64,000 nucleotides of DNA, from positions 204,189 through 268,188 of the forward strand of contig CAZUQM010000004.1 in assembly GCA_964622545.1 (NCBI GenBank), given 5' to 3'. The position numbers and the translations under genes were made by a program. Positions 8,055-16,626 of the stretch are shown here, in pieces. Position 1 is the stretch's first letter. Each line of letters begins with the position of its first letter. The notes under the pieces were generated by a model. That model ran no database searches, was not told the DNA's origin, and saw only the letters and a program-made list of their open reading frames with translations. This stretch comes from JAFGLZ01 sp964622545 (GTDB taxonomy: Bacteria; Planctomycetota; Phycisphaerae; UBA1845; JAFGLZ01).

Positions 8055-8200
8055 GCGCGTTTCACAAATCGTGCGACCATGGACAGGCAGCGTTATGTCA
8101 TGGTTGCTGCTCGAGCCGCGGCATTCATGCCGCGCGGCCGCACCGGATGAATCCGGCGGCTCGGAGAGGTAGTCGCGGTACTTCTGAAACGCAATACTAG
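8055..8200 (+). mobile_element. Family B MITE-like element B2
   Basis: It shares GCGTTTCACAAAT, GTGCGAC, the two core palindromes (in swapped order relative to B1), AGTCGCGGTACTTC and GAAACGCA with B1. The right end merges into ACTAG, whose CTA is the reverse complement of the TAG stop of the PEP-CTERM gene at 8197. It occupies most of the space between that gene and rplM. Confidence 0.7.
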
Positions 8201-8811
8201 GAGCGGCGCCGTCGGACGAGCCCTGCCAGGCCGATCAGGAGCAATGCGGCCGTCGTCGGCTCGGAGATGTGCGTGACCCAGCCCTGGAGCACCGGATCGC
8301 CGCCGAGGCCGTCGTCGTGGTAGGCGTTGCCGGCGATCGTCAGGCCGTCGTTCGAGATCGCGCAAGCGTTCACCAACGTCCAGCCGGTCAGGTCGAAGCC
8401 GTATTCGTTAGCGAAGAGGTCCTGGAGCCAGACCGCGCCATCCTCCTCCGTCCAGATGTACGCGTCGGGACCGGGCTCCGGCGGTGGGTTGTTCGGGTCA
8501 TACTCAATGGGAATCGTCAGCCAGGGCGAGCCTCCGACGATGACGGACCCGTCGTACGAAACGGCCAGGGGATCGGCGTTCCCAGGGCCCCACCCGCCAA
8601 TCCCGAGCAGAGTTGTGATCGTCCCCCCTTCCCAGCGAAACCCGCTCAGCGCCTCATCGCGGCCCACAACGACCTGTCCGTTCCCGGAGATGTCGGCGAC
8701 CGTCGTGCCCGCGCCCAAACCCTGGAAGCTCGGCTCGGCGGACACGGTGATCGACGCCGTGCCGACCAGGACCGTGGCCATCAGGCCGATGAGCAACACC
8801 TCATGCTGCAC
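8197..8811 (-). CDS. Secreted PEP-CTERM-like protein
   Basis: This encodes 204 residues. An N-terminal signal sequence ends near TVSA. The C-terminus has SEPTTAALL, a hydrophobic segment and then RRRRS. That is a PEP-CTERM-type sorting tail, normally processed by an exosortase and leaving the protein on the surface. The middle has repeats of ADISGNGQVVVG / VSYDGSVIVGG / CAISNDGLTIAGNA type, as in HAF-like beta-propeller fragments. The start is GTG at 8811 or a later ATG at 8781; no strong ribosome site distinguishes them. No exosortase lies in the window. Confidence 0.8.
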   Translation of the reverse strand: MQHEVLLIGLMATVLVGTASITVSAEPSFQGLGAGTTVADISGNGQVVVGRDEALSGFRWEGGTITTLLGIGGWGPGNADPLAVSYDGSVIVGGSPWLTIPIEYDPNNPPPEPGPDAYIWTEEDGAVWLQDLFANEYGFDLTGWTLVNACAISNDGLTIAGNAYHDDGLGGDPVLQGWVTHISEPTTAALLLIGLAGLVRRRRS

Positions 8812-9571
8812 GGTCTACGTGCGCCGGCATACAGCGACTCGCCCAGGCTGCATGATGCGGCTCCTCCTCGTGCCGGTCGACCCGGCCGTTGACTGATCTC
8901 GGACTGCCGTCCCGCTCCGTCTGAATTGCGATCTCTGCTGACAGAAGTGCCGAGGAAGCCGCTATACCTGGCAGGCATCCTGTGTCAAGGTCTAGGCAGG
9001 GTGGCGTTGGGTTTTCGATGACAAAGAAGTGATTTCGGAGCTTTCACGAACAGTCCGGCCGGTCCAGCCCCGGGGGCGCGCCGGGCCGTCATCGTTCGAC
9101 TCAGCCGACCAGCAGCTTAAGTCGTCCCGCGCGGGTGACGACGAAGCATCATGAGGGGCGCGGCAGACCGGCCGAGCGATCCCGCGCCGAGAGGGCCGCC
9201 GGGCGAGGGGCCTTGGGAACGTCCGATAACGTCGATGCTCACGCGATCTCGGGCGGGCTTCGTGCGCGGGAATCGAAGGAAAGGGGCCCCGCCGGTCAGA
9301 ATCTTGCTTTTGGCCCTTGATTCGGGATCACCCCGACGCCTAGCACGTCGTGAGACAGGGGGAATGTCTCGCCGTAGGGAATAGACCAGCCACAGTCTCT
9401 CGCCGAGTGGGATGGATGTGCGCCCGCGCTGGGGTCGTGGGCGTGATAGGCACACATTGTGTCGTGCGATCAGGTGCGCACGGTTCGCCGAGCCTCGTGC
9501 CGAAGCGTTTCGGCTGCTTCGAGGTGGGGAGGTTGCGCTTGGGGTCTTCGGATCATTTGGAGGTGGTCAAA
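8812..9571. other. 760-bp gap between divergent PEP-CTERM genes
   Basis: No convincing gene is seen. Open frames on both strands here are short and lack ribosome sites and family motifs. The region should contain the promoters of both divergent genes. A GC-rich stem (GGCCGG ... CCGGGCCG) lies near 9060-9090. I found no riboswitch consensus. Confidence 0.5.
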
Positions 9572-10366
9572 ATGGCACGCTGGGTTATGCTCGGACTGAT
9601 GGTTACGATGGGGGCGTCGTCGGCCCTCGGAGCTCCGCTTTTTCCTGAAATCCTCGATCACGACTTCTCGTTCTTGGGCGGGCGGGCATCCAACGAACCG
9701 ACCCACATTCCCTACTACAGTTGGAACGGAGCGAACGCCGACACACTCACGATTCCGCTCGGGGCTCCCGATGACGGCATCTGGGAGAACGAGGTCTTCG
9801 CCTATACCTCGCCCGTGATCCCCAAGGGGCCGTCCTATCCCATCTTCGAGATGGACCCCGACGGGGCGTTCGGCGGCGACCTGTATCTCGACCTCCGCTT
9901 CACGGCCTCCGACTACGGCGGTGGCGACGTCGACGGTCAGGAGATCGACGTCAGCCTGACCGGCACCGGCAACAACGACCAGGGCAACGATCTCGAGATC
10001 TGGGGCCAGGTCACGCTGCCGGGCGGGACCTACTCGGGCCTGCTGCTGGCTATGGAGATCACCGAGGCCTCGCTCTACGGGTATGCCCTGGGGCAGAATT
10101 ATTCGGTCGAGGCCATCGGCACGATCACCTACTCCGAGATTCCGGGCGTGGGCGTCGGCGACCCCGGCGCGGTGACGGGCGCGATGTTCAACCCCCTGAT
10201 CCCGCTATTCCTGCCTTCCGGATATGATCCGGTCCAGTTCGATAGCTTCGTGGACGTGGAGGTTTCTTACTCCGGTGAGGCGGGTTCGCAAATCCCCGAA
10301 CCGTCGACGCTGGCCGTGGCGGCCTTCGGCGGATTGGCCGTCTTCTTCCGCCGCCGTCGGAGCTAG
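9572..10366 (+). CDS. Secreted PEP-CTERM protein
   Basis: This encodes 264 residues. The signal peptide is MARWVMLGLMVTMGASSALG. A beta-rich, acidic, low-Cys body has no recognised catalytic motif. The C-terminal tail is SQIPEPSTLAV followed by a hydrophobic stretch and FFRRRRS, a textbook PEP-CTERM signal. The start at 9572 follows GGAGGTGG. A strong terminator follows the gene. It is probably a surface or biofilm-matrix protein; the specific role is unknown. Confidence 0.9.
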   Translation: MARWVMLGLMVTMGASSALGAPLFPEILDHDFSFLGGRASNEPTHIPYYSWNGANADTLTIPLGAPDDGIWENEVFAYTSPVIPKGPSYPIFEMDPDGAFGGDLYLDLRFTASDYGGGDVDGQEIDVSLTGTGNNDQGNDLEIWGQVTLPGGTYSGLLLAMEITEASLYGYALGQNYSVEAIGTITYSEIPGVGVGDPGAVTGAMFNPLIPLFLPSGYDPVQFDSFVDVEVSYSGEAGSQIPEPSTLAVAAFGGLAVFFRRRRS

Positions 10367-10408
10367 CCGACGACCGACGTGGTTTGATCACCTCGACAGA
10401 TGACTTCC

Positions 10409-10450
10409 GAGCCGATGCGGCGAGCGCCAAGCCGCATCGGCTCTTTGTTT
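10409..10450 (+). terminator. Rho-independent terminator after PEP-CTERM gene
   Basis: A perfect 13-bp stem GAGCCGATGCGGC / GCCGCATCGGCTC has a 9-base loop and is followed by TTTGTTT. Confidence 0.9.
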
Positions 10451-10598
10451 GATCGCAGCGGCGCACCCCGCGGCCCCTTGCGGTCCGGCGAAGCGAACGG
10501 GACAATGTGTCGCGATCGTTCCGACCGACCACGACCGCGCGTCGCGGCTGGACGGTGGATCGGGTTTCGGAGATGAGCGAGCTAGGGAGATCATACCG

Positions 10599-11828
10599 AT
10601 GCACGACGGATTGAATAAGGACGTCAGCCGCCGCGGGTTCCTCCAAGGCGCGGCCGCTGTCGGGACGGGTGCCATGGTGGGTCCGCTTGCTGAGCAGGCC
10701 GTGGCCGCCGAAGGCAAGCTGCCCACCAAGACCCTCGGGCGCACCAAGCTCAAGGTCACAAAGGTCAGCTACGGCTCGCTGCACACCTCGGGCGGACAGG
10801 GCGGGCAGGTGCTCAAGCTCACCGTGCGGGCGGGCGTGAACATGGTGCACAACTCGTCCACCTATCGGGGCGGGAACGCGATCCGGGCCATGGGCGACGT
10901 CTTCAAGAGGAACAAGGGCATGCGGGACAAGCTCGTGCTCTGCCTCAAGGGCAAGCTCAAGGACCTCGAGGGCGAGCTCGACAAGATGCTCAAGGACCTG
11001 CACACCGATCACTGTGAGGTCTATCTGCCCACGCTGCACGAGCCCGACGAGGGTCGTCTCAACGAGCTGATGGCGCTTCAGGACAAGCTCAAGAAGCAGG
11101 GCAAGATCCGCTTCACCGGTTTCGTCTGCCACGGCTCGCTGAACCCCGTGTTCGAGATGGTCCTCGCCAAGGCGCCGAAGTACTTCGACGCGGCCCTGCT
11201 GACGACCAGCCCAATCCTGGCGGCCAGGTTCGACGCCGCCTCGGCGCCCGACTACATCAAGGAAGGCAAACTGGCCGAGATGCAGGCCGAGGCGAAGCGC
11301 TACATGGACAACCTCACCAAGCTCAAGAAGAACGGGCTCGGCGTGATCTCGATGAAGAGCTACGCCCGCGAGGCGATGGCCAAGTCGCTCAAGGACGGCG
11401 ACAAGTCGTTCCAGGCGCACTGCAAGGCGCTGCTCGACGGCGGGTCCGACACGGTCCTCTTCACGTTCGGCAGCTTGCAGCAGGCCTACTATCTCAACAA
11501 GCTCGACCTGGCCGGCGGCCTGACCGAGTCGGAGGAGCGCCTGGCCCGCAGCTTCTATCACAGCCACGTGGCCGGAACCTGCATGATGTGCGGCAAGTGC
11601 ACCCGCGCCTGCCCCAGCGGCGTGCCCGTCAGCGACCTGATGCGGATCCGCATGTACCACGAAGAGCATCACGACTGCGGCTACGCCAGGGAGAACTACG
11701 GCGACCTGAACGGCGGGTTGAAGGAACTGGCGTCGACGTGCGGGTCGTGCACGGCCTGTGCCGAGGCGTGCCCGGTGGGCCTGGCCAGCGCCGAGAAGGT
11801 CCGGTTCATCACGTCGCTGTACGGCTAG
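10599..11828 (+). CDS. Tat-exported aldo/keto reductase-like protein with C-terminal ferredoxin domain
   Basis: This encodes 409 residues. A twin-arginine signal SRRGFLQGAAAVG is followed by an aldo/keto reductase barrel (about 45-330) and a C-terminal domain with two Cys clusters, CMMCGKCTRACP and CGSCTACAEACP, expected to bind two 4Fe-4S centres. The barrel's usual catalytic Asp-x-Ala-x-x-x-Tyr region reads HNSSTYRGGN, so Asp appears replaced by Asn while Tyr is kept; the His in TLHEPDEG is present. It may be a periplasmic redox protein instead of a classical NADPH reductase. The start at 10599 follows AGGGAGA. Confidence 0.88.
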   Translation: MHDGLNKDVSRRGFLQGAAAVGTGAMVGPLAEQAVAAEGKLPTKTLGRTKLKVTKVSYGSLHTSGGQGGQVLKLTVRAGVNMVHNSSTYRGGNAIRAMGDVFKRNKGMRDKLVLCLKGKLKDLEGELDKMLKDLHTDHCEVYLPTLHEPDEGRLNELMALQDKLKKQGKIRFTGFVCHGSLNPVFEMVLAKAPKYFDAALLTTSPILAARFDAASAPDYIKEGKLAEMQAEAKRYMDNLTKLKKNGLGVISMKSYAREAMAKSLKDGDKSFQAHCKALLDGGSDTVLFTFGSLQQAYYLNKLDLAGGLTESEERLARSFYHSHVAGTCMMCGKCTRACPSGVPVSDLMRIRMYHEEHHDCGYARENYGDLNGGLKELASTCGSCTACAEACPVGLASAEKVRFITSLYG

Positions 11829-11853
11829 TCGAAACCCTCTTGCTTGACGCTTT

Positions 11854-11897
11854 GCGGGCGGTGCGATCCGGTCCGGCCTGATCGCGCCGCCCGTTTT
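11854..11897. terminator. Rho-independent terminator between convergent genes
   Basis: The stem CGGGCGG(T)GCGAT / ATCGC(G)CCGCCCG is followed by TTTT. It lies 25 bp after the Fe-S aldo/keto reductase stop and before the convergent amidohydrolase stop. Confidence 0.8.
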
Positions 11898-11948
11898 CTA
11901 TGGTGCGGGTGTCCGTGCGTCGGTGACGGGAGAGGACGCCGATGCGGT

Positions 11949-12737
11949 TCACGTGGCCGCCGCCGGTTCGACGCAAAGCAACGTGGCGGCGTTGTCGTGG
12001 AGGATCGCCGAACGGGTCGCCTCGTCGATGGGCGCATGGATCAACGCCTCCGACGTGCTGCGAAGGACCTGGAGCGGCCACAGCGAGCCGAAGACCAGCC
12101 TCTCGGCCGGGATGTCGGCCACCAGCCGCTCGGGCCAACCTTCCGGCCCCCTGCAGCGCGACACGTCGAACCAGACATGCGGGGCCATGTCGATCGAGCC
12201 GGCGATGCTGCCGATCTCGGCGTAGTTGACGGCCGAGAAGATGAAGCGCTGATGCGGGTGCCGCAAGGCCAACCGAACCATCTCGTCCTCAGGCACGGCG
12301 GGCACCTTGAGGATGTAGTGCAGCCGCTCGTCGGCGATCCGGCGGAAGACCTGGACGACGATACCCTTGGCCTGCGTCCACGACAGCAGTCCGTCCACGA
12401 GCGGATCGTCGAGGGAGTAGTCGTGGTAGTTGCTCAGGATCCGGATGCCTCGAAACGGGAAGTCCTCGTGCAGCCGGAGGAGGTCTTCGAGGACGCCGGG
12501 GAACGCCGCATGGACCATCGGGAAGTGGACGAGCAGGTCGTCCTCGTGGGTCAGTCGGGCGGTCTCGCGCGCCGCATCGAAGGCGTTCTCGAGGAAGAGA
12601 TTCTCGAAGCTGCTGACGACGACCCGCTCGATGCCCAGCTTGTCGGCCAGGGCGCGGAGGTCGTCCACCCCGCTTCGGGGGATCGTGCGAAACGGCCAAC
12701 GGCCCAGAAAACCGGACACATCGATCACGCGGCCCAT
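11949..12737 (-). CDS. Amidohydrolase-family TIM-barrel protein lacking the N-terminal HxH
   Basis: This encodes 262 residues. The overall pattern is of the amidohydrolase_2 (TIM-barrel metal-dependent hydrolase) family: IDVSGFLGRWPFR at strand 1, FRGIRILSNYHDY, VVQVFRRIADE and a C-terminal LVFGSLWPLQVL plus HDNAATLL. The strand-1 metal-binding HxH is absent (VSGFLG instead), and the usual FGTD is FGSL, so metal binding and catalysis are doubtful. The start codon overlaps the end of the upstream intact paralogue by 13 bases, which implies translational coupling. It may form a hetero-oligomer with that paralogue. Confidence 0.85.
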   Translation of the reverse strand: MGRVIDVSGFLGRWPFRTIPRSGVDDLRALADKLGIERVVVSSFENLFLENAFDAARETARLTHEDDLLVHFPMVHAAFPGVLEDLLRLHEDFPFRGIRILSNYHDYSLDDPLVDGLLSWTQAKGIVVQVFRRIADERLHYILKVPAVPEDEMVRLALRHPHQRFIFSAVNYAEIGSIAGSIDMAPHVWFDVSRCRGPEGWPERLVADIPAERLVFGSLWPLQVLRSTSEALIHAPIDEATRSAILHDNAATLLCVEPAAAT

Positions 12738-13522
12738 TGCCTGAGGCCCTCCGCGTTATCGTGAAAGATCAGCCGCTTCTGCTCGGCTGACATCGGCGCA
12801 TCGAGCACCTTGTAAACGTTGTTCAAGAACGACACGCCGGGGGCGTCCGTACCGAAGAGGATCCGCCGCGGACCGAGCTGACTCAGTGCGTAGTCGATCA
12901 TGCCCGTCTCACAGTACGTGCCGCACATGTCGGCCCAAACGTTGGGGCAGTCTCGAACGGCATTGCAGCCGAAGGTGAAGTCGGCGCCCATGTGGGCCAT
13001 GATGATCCTGGCCTCGGGGTACCGCCGCGCCAGGTTCGCCACGTGCGTCGGATCGCTCTCGTACTGCAAAAGTCCGGTCGCCTTACAAAACGCATGCTGC
13101 AGGATCGGCACGCCGAGGTCAATGGCCCTCTCGACGATCGGAAAGACGCAGGGATCGTCCGCGTGGGCGGATATCCATAGCTTGATGAACCGGAAGCCGT
13201 GAAGCTCATAGCACCGTCGCAGCTCGTCGACGGCCGCCGCCCCGTGCCGCGGATTGAGATAGGAGAAACCCACGACCCGCTCGGGTTCGCGCCTCTGGAA
13301 CGCGGCCGTCGCATCGTTGGCCCTGCGGATGTCGTTCAAGGTCGGCTGCTGACCGCCGGCCAGGCACGACACGCCGATCCACTCCAGGTCATAACGATCG
13401 AGCATCGCGACCAGGGCGCCGGCGTCGCGCTGATTGCGATCGCCCCAGATGTGCGTGTGCAGATCGATGACGCGAGTGCCGACCTCCTCGATCACCGCCT
13501 GCGCCACAGCGAGGTGGTCCAT
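12725..13522 (-). CDS. Amidohydrolase_2 family metal-dependent hydrolase
   Basis: This encodes 265 residues. The metal-binding motif IDLHTHIWG is at about residue 19, with a further His in MAHMGADF and the catalytic Asp in ILFGTDAPG. HDNAEGLRQW near the C-terminus is typical. Family members hydrolyse or decarboxylate small carboxylic or lactone substrates; the substrate here is unknown. It is the first gene of a two-gene overlapping operon with the degenerate paralogue. Confidence 0.9.
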   Translation of the reverse strand: MDHLAVAQAVIEEVGTRVIDLHTHIWGDRNQRDAGALVAMLDRYDLEWIGVSCLAGGQQPTLNDIRRANDATAAFQRREPERVVGFSYLNPRHGAAAVDELRRCYELHGFRFIKLWISAHADDPCVFPIVERAIDLGVPILQHAFCKATGLLQYESDPTHVANLARRYPEARIIMAHMGADFTFGCNAVRDCPNVWADMCGTYCETGMIDYALSQLGPRRILFGTDAPGVSFLNNVYKVLDAPMSAEQKRLIFHDNAEGLRQWAA

Positions 13523-13776
13523 CGCTAATCGCCCTCCGACTTTATGGCATGGCGCTGAACACGTTAGTGGAAAACGCCTGGCCAGGCCATAAGAAACTAC
13601 TCAAGTTTAACATATTCTCTCAGCCGAGACCGTGTTGAGCTCGACTTCGAAGATCCGCTGTCGCCATGGGATCGCTTGCCGTCGCCGAGGCTCCGGGCTC
13701 GGGCGGGGCTGTTCAGCCGTCCGGCGATGGGCTAGACTGTCGATCCGCCACGATGACGAGCTAGAGCGAGACCCCC

Positions 13777-14964
13777 ATGCGCATCGCCTACTTCGACTGC
13801 TTCAACGGCGCCAGCGGCGACATGATCGTCGGGGCGCTCCTGGACGCGGGGCTGTCGATCGACCGCCTCCGCGCCGCCCTCGACGGGCTGCGGCTGTCGG
13901 GTTACGCCATCCGGGCCGAGAAGGTCCGAAAACAGGGGTTCGCCGCCACGCAGTTCAGCGTGGACCTCGACGCGGCGGACGACCACCCCCACCGGCACTT
14001 GTCGCACATTCGCAAGATCATCGAACCGGCTAAGCTGCCGGACAAAACCAAGACGATGGCCCTGCGGGTCTTCGAACGGCTGGCTCAGGCCGAGGCCCAG
14101 GCCCACGGCACGACGGTCGAGAAGGTCCACTTCCACGAGGTCGGCGCGATCGACGCGATCGTCGACATCGTGGGCGCGTGCGTGGGGCTCTGCGAGCTGG
14201 GTATCGAGCGCGTTGCGGCCTCGCCCGTGCCGGTCGGCAGCGGAGTGATCCACTGCGACCACGGTGAGATGCCCGTGCCGGCACCGGCCACGGCGATTTT
14301 GCTTCAGGACGTGCCGATCGCCCCATCGAGCGAATCCTTCGAGCTGACCACGCCGACGGGTGCGGCCATCCTGACCACCTTGGCTGAGTCGTTCGGGCCC
14401 ATGCCCGCGATGCGGATCCAGGCGATCGGCTGCGGTGCGGGTCGCCGCGACGGGCAGACCCGACCCAACCTCCATCGGCTGCTGATCGGCGAAGCCGAGG
14501 ACGCCGCCGGCGAGTACGACCAGGTCGTCGTCCTCGAGGCCAACATCGACGATACGAGCGGCGAGACGCTGGGCCACGCCTGCGAGCGGCTGTTGTCGGC
14601 CGGTGCTCTGGACGCCTATTGCACGTCCATCGTGATGAAGAAGAGCCGTCCCGGCGTGATGATCACGGTCCTGTGCAGGCCGGACGATGCCGAACAGATG
14701 GCCGCGATCCTCTTCGCCGAGACGACGACGTTCGGCATCCGACAGCATCTGGCCCACCGCCGTAAGCTGGCGCGGGAGCACGTCACGGTCGAGACGCGCT
14801 ACGGGCCGATCCGCCTGAAGATCGGACGCCAGGGGGACAAGGTGATCTCGGCCTCGCCGGAGTACGACGACTGCCGGGCGGCCGCCCTCGACCATGAGGC
14901 GTCGCTGCGAGACGTGATGGCCGAGGCGCGTCGGATCTGGGAGGCCGGCAGCGGCGCGTCGTGA
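13777..14964 (+). CDS. larC: Nickel pincer cofactor biosynthesis protein LarC
   Basis: This encodes 395 residues in one continuous frame. Family motifs are visible: YFDCFNGASGDMIVGALLDAG at the start, HFHEVGAIDAIVDIVG, and a C-terminal part with LEANIDDTSGE and VMKKSRPGVMI. LarC (CTP-dependent) inserts nickel into the pincer precursor used by lactate racemase-type enzymes. In Lactiplantibacillus the gene is split and needs a frameshift; here it is intact. No larB, larE or larA lies in this window, so its partners must be elsewhere. The ribosome site is weak (AGAGCGAGAC). Confidence 0.93.
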   Translation: MRIAYFDCFNGASGDMIVGALLDAGLSIDRLRAALDGLRLSGYAIRAEKVRKQGFAATQFSVDLDAADDHPHRHLSHIRKIIEPAKLPDKTKTMALRVFERLAQAEAQAHGTTVEKVHFHEVGAIDAIVDIVGACVGLCELGIERVAASPVPVGSGVIHCDHGEMPVPAPATAILLQDVPIAPSSESFELTTPTGAAILTTLAESFGPMPAMRIQAIGCGAGRRDGQTRPNLHRLLIGEAEDAAGEYDQVVVLEANIDDTSGETLGHACERLLSAGALDAYCTSIVMKKSRPGVMITVLCRPDDAEQMAAILFAETTTFGIRQHLAHRRKLAREHVTVETRYGPIRLKIGRQGDKVISASPEYDDCRAAALDHEASLRDVMAEARRIWEAGSGAS

Positions 14965-15046
14965 CGGCGGGGGCTAGCAGGCGGCCTGCATCCGGCTCGT
15001 CGGAGCTTGCGCGACAGGCCGCGGACGGTGCGATGCGACGATCGAC

Positions 15047-15727
15047 ATGATTCTGGGCGCAACCACTACGATCGAACCGCTTCAGCTTTTGCTGTTGGGC
15101 GGCGTGATCATCGTGGTCGTCGTGGTGATGGTGAACACGCGGCGGCGAACGATGGAGCGCGGCCAGCGGCCCGAGGCGTATGCGCGCGAGCAGATGAACA
15201 AGCTGCGGGAACAGTCGGCCATGCGCGACGACATCGCCGAGCTGATGATGCGGCTCGAGGAGCTCGCGCGAGAGATCAACGGGCAGGTCGATACGCGCTT
15301 CGCCAAGCTCGAAAAGGCCCTGGCCGACGCCGACGCCCGCATCGCGGAGCTGAAGCGGCTCGGCGCGGGTCAGGCCCGCGACGTCGCGGCCGCTGAGTCC
15401 GACGAGACACCGACGCCGCCCGCGGAAGACACGAGCGGGCCTGCGGAAGAACAAGCCCAGCCCGAGCTGGAAGAGCAACCGGATCGGGACGATGCACCGG
15501 AAGACGACGCGGAGATCGCCACAACCGACCGATCCGGACCGACGGAGGACCTGCCGCGCCTGGCACCGGCGGAAGACGAGCCCGAGACCGGCGACAGCAT
15601 CGACGCCGAGGTCATCGCCCTGGCCAGGGAAGGCTTGCCGGCCGTCGAAATCGCCCGGCGGCTCGGGCGGCACGTGGGCGAGATCGAGTTGATCATCAAG
15701 TTGAAAGGTCGAGACAGACTGGCATGA
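15047..15727 (+). CDS. Membrane-anchored coiled-coil protein with C-terminal HTH-like region
   Basis: This encodes 226 residues. One hydrophobic helix near the N-terminus (LLLLGGVIIVVVVVMVN) is followed by a charged coiled coil (about 45-120), an acidic Pro/Glu-rich linker (about 125-185) and a short C-terminal helix-turn-helix-like segment (VIALAREGLPAVEIARRLG). The layout recalls DUF6115-type proteins seen near flagellar genes in other bacteria, but no flagellar genes are here. It overlaps the next gene by ATGA, so both are co-translated. Confidence 0.8.
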   Translation: MILGATTTIEPLQLLLLGGVIIVVVVVMVNTRRRTMERGQRPEAYAREQMNKLREQSAMRDDIAELMMRLEELAREINGQVDTRFAKLEKALADADARIAELKRLGAGQARDVAAAESDETPTPPAEDTSGPAEEQAQPELEEQPDRDDAPEDDAEIATTDRSGPTEDLPRLAPAEDEPETGDSIDAEVIALAREGLPAVEIARRLGRHVGEIELIIKLKGRDRLA

Positions 15728-16434
15728 CGGACGAACACCGAGACAACGTAACGGACCCATCCCAAGACGACACGGAGATTGAAGACCAGGCGGAGACCGC
15801 CGGGGCGGACGTCGGGCAGGACGCCGAGGAAGGAGTCACACCGGAGGAAGAGGACGCCTCGCCTCAGCGCGACGTCGATTTCCAGATCGTGCGGTCGCAC
15901 CTGTCGCGGGCGACGATGACCTACTTCGTGGCCCTGATCCTGATCGGCTTCGTGGCGTTGATGAGCTTCCGGACCGGCATGCGGGTGGACCGCTTCATAC
16001 CCGCCTCGCAGGTGAACTGGTTTCGTGCGGGCGAGCTCGTGTGGATCATGCTCGGCTTCGTCGGGCTGGGCACCTATGTCCTCAACCTTATGCGCCGCAG
16101 GGCAAAGAGGCTGGGCGAGACCCCCGCGACCGCCGACGTGGTGGGCGAGTCATTCATCCAGGCCAAGCGAGCGGCCTCGTTTGTCTTCGGCCTGGCCGGG
16201 CTCATCGGGCTGAGTCTGGTCCTGGCCGGTCACGAGCCGAAGTGGGCTAACCTGTCACTCCTTATCCTGCCGATCGTTCTGTTGATCATGAGCTGGCCGA
16301 ACGAGACGGGGTTGTTCAAGTTCGCCGACCAGATCGAGACCCTGCGGCAGGGAGCCGAGTGGCCCGAAGGGGCCTCCGCCGACGGATCCGAGCCGTCCGC
16401 GGGCGGAGATAAAGCCAACGACACCAAAGAGTAG
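15724..16434 (+). CDS. Polytopic membrane protein of unknown function
   Basis: This encodes 236 residues. The first ~55 residues are acidic and probably disordered. At least four hydrophobic helices follow (MTYFVALILIGFVALM; LVWIMLGFVGLGTYVL; FVFGLAGLIGLSLVL; LSLLILPIVLLIMSW), then an acidic tail. No catalytic or transport motif is recognised. It overlaps the upstream gene by four bases (ATGA), so the pair likely forms a complex. Confidence 0.8.
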   Translation: MTDEHRDNVTDPSQDDTEIEDQAETAGADVGQDAEEGVTPEEEDASPQRDVDFQIVRSHLSRATMTYFVALILIGFVALMSFRTGMRVDRFIPASQVNWFRAGELVWIMLGFVGLGTYVLNLMRRRAKRLGETPATADVVGESFIQAKRAASFVFGLAGLIGLSLVLAGHEPKWANLSLLILPIVLLIMSWPNETGLFKFADQIETLRQGAEWPEGASADGSEPSAGGDKANDTKE

Positions 16435-16569
16435 CGGAATTCGCTGCTGGTCAGGGGGGTCGTTCGAACTCAAGCCGTTGCCCTACCCGTGTCGATGATG
16501 CAACCACCGAGCCGACCGGGCGGCTTGTATCCCCGCCGCCGGATCGCTAAGTTGGGGCTGTTTGCTGTC

Positions 16570-16586
16570 AACCTGGCCTGCCAGGT
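16570..16586. promoter_or_regulatory. Inverted repeat upstream of ferredoxin gene
   Basis: AACCTGGcctgCCAGGTg is a perfect 6-bp arm repeat 40 bp before the ferredoxin start. It could be an operator; no regulator is identified. Confidence 0.25.
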
Positions 16587-16626
16587 GGTGTTAACCGAGT
16601 CCAGTTTTTGATGTATGGGAGAACCC

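Noticed and set aside
8812..9571. Riboswitch upstream of the PEP-CTERM gene at 9572
   Set aside because: Checked for c-di-GMP-type and other common aptamer cores; none of the conserved words were found.
11949..13522. Single amidohydrolase gene split by a frameshift
   Set aside because: Both proteins are full-length family members of about 265 residues with their own N- and C-termini, so they are paralogues, not halves.
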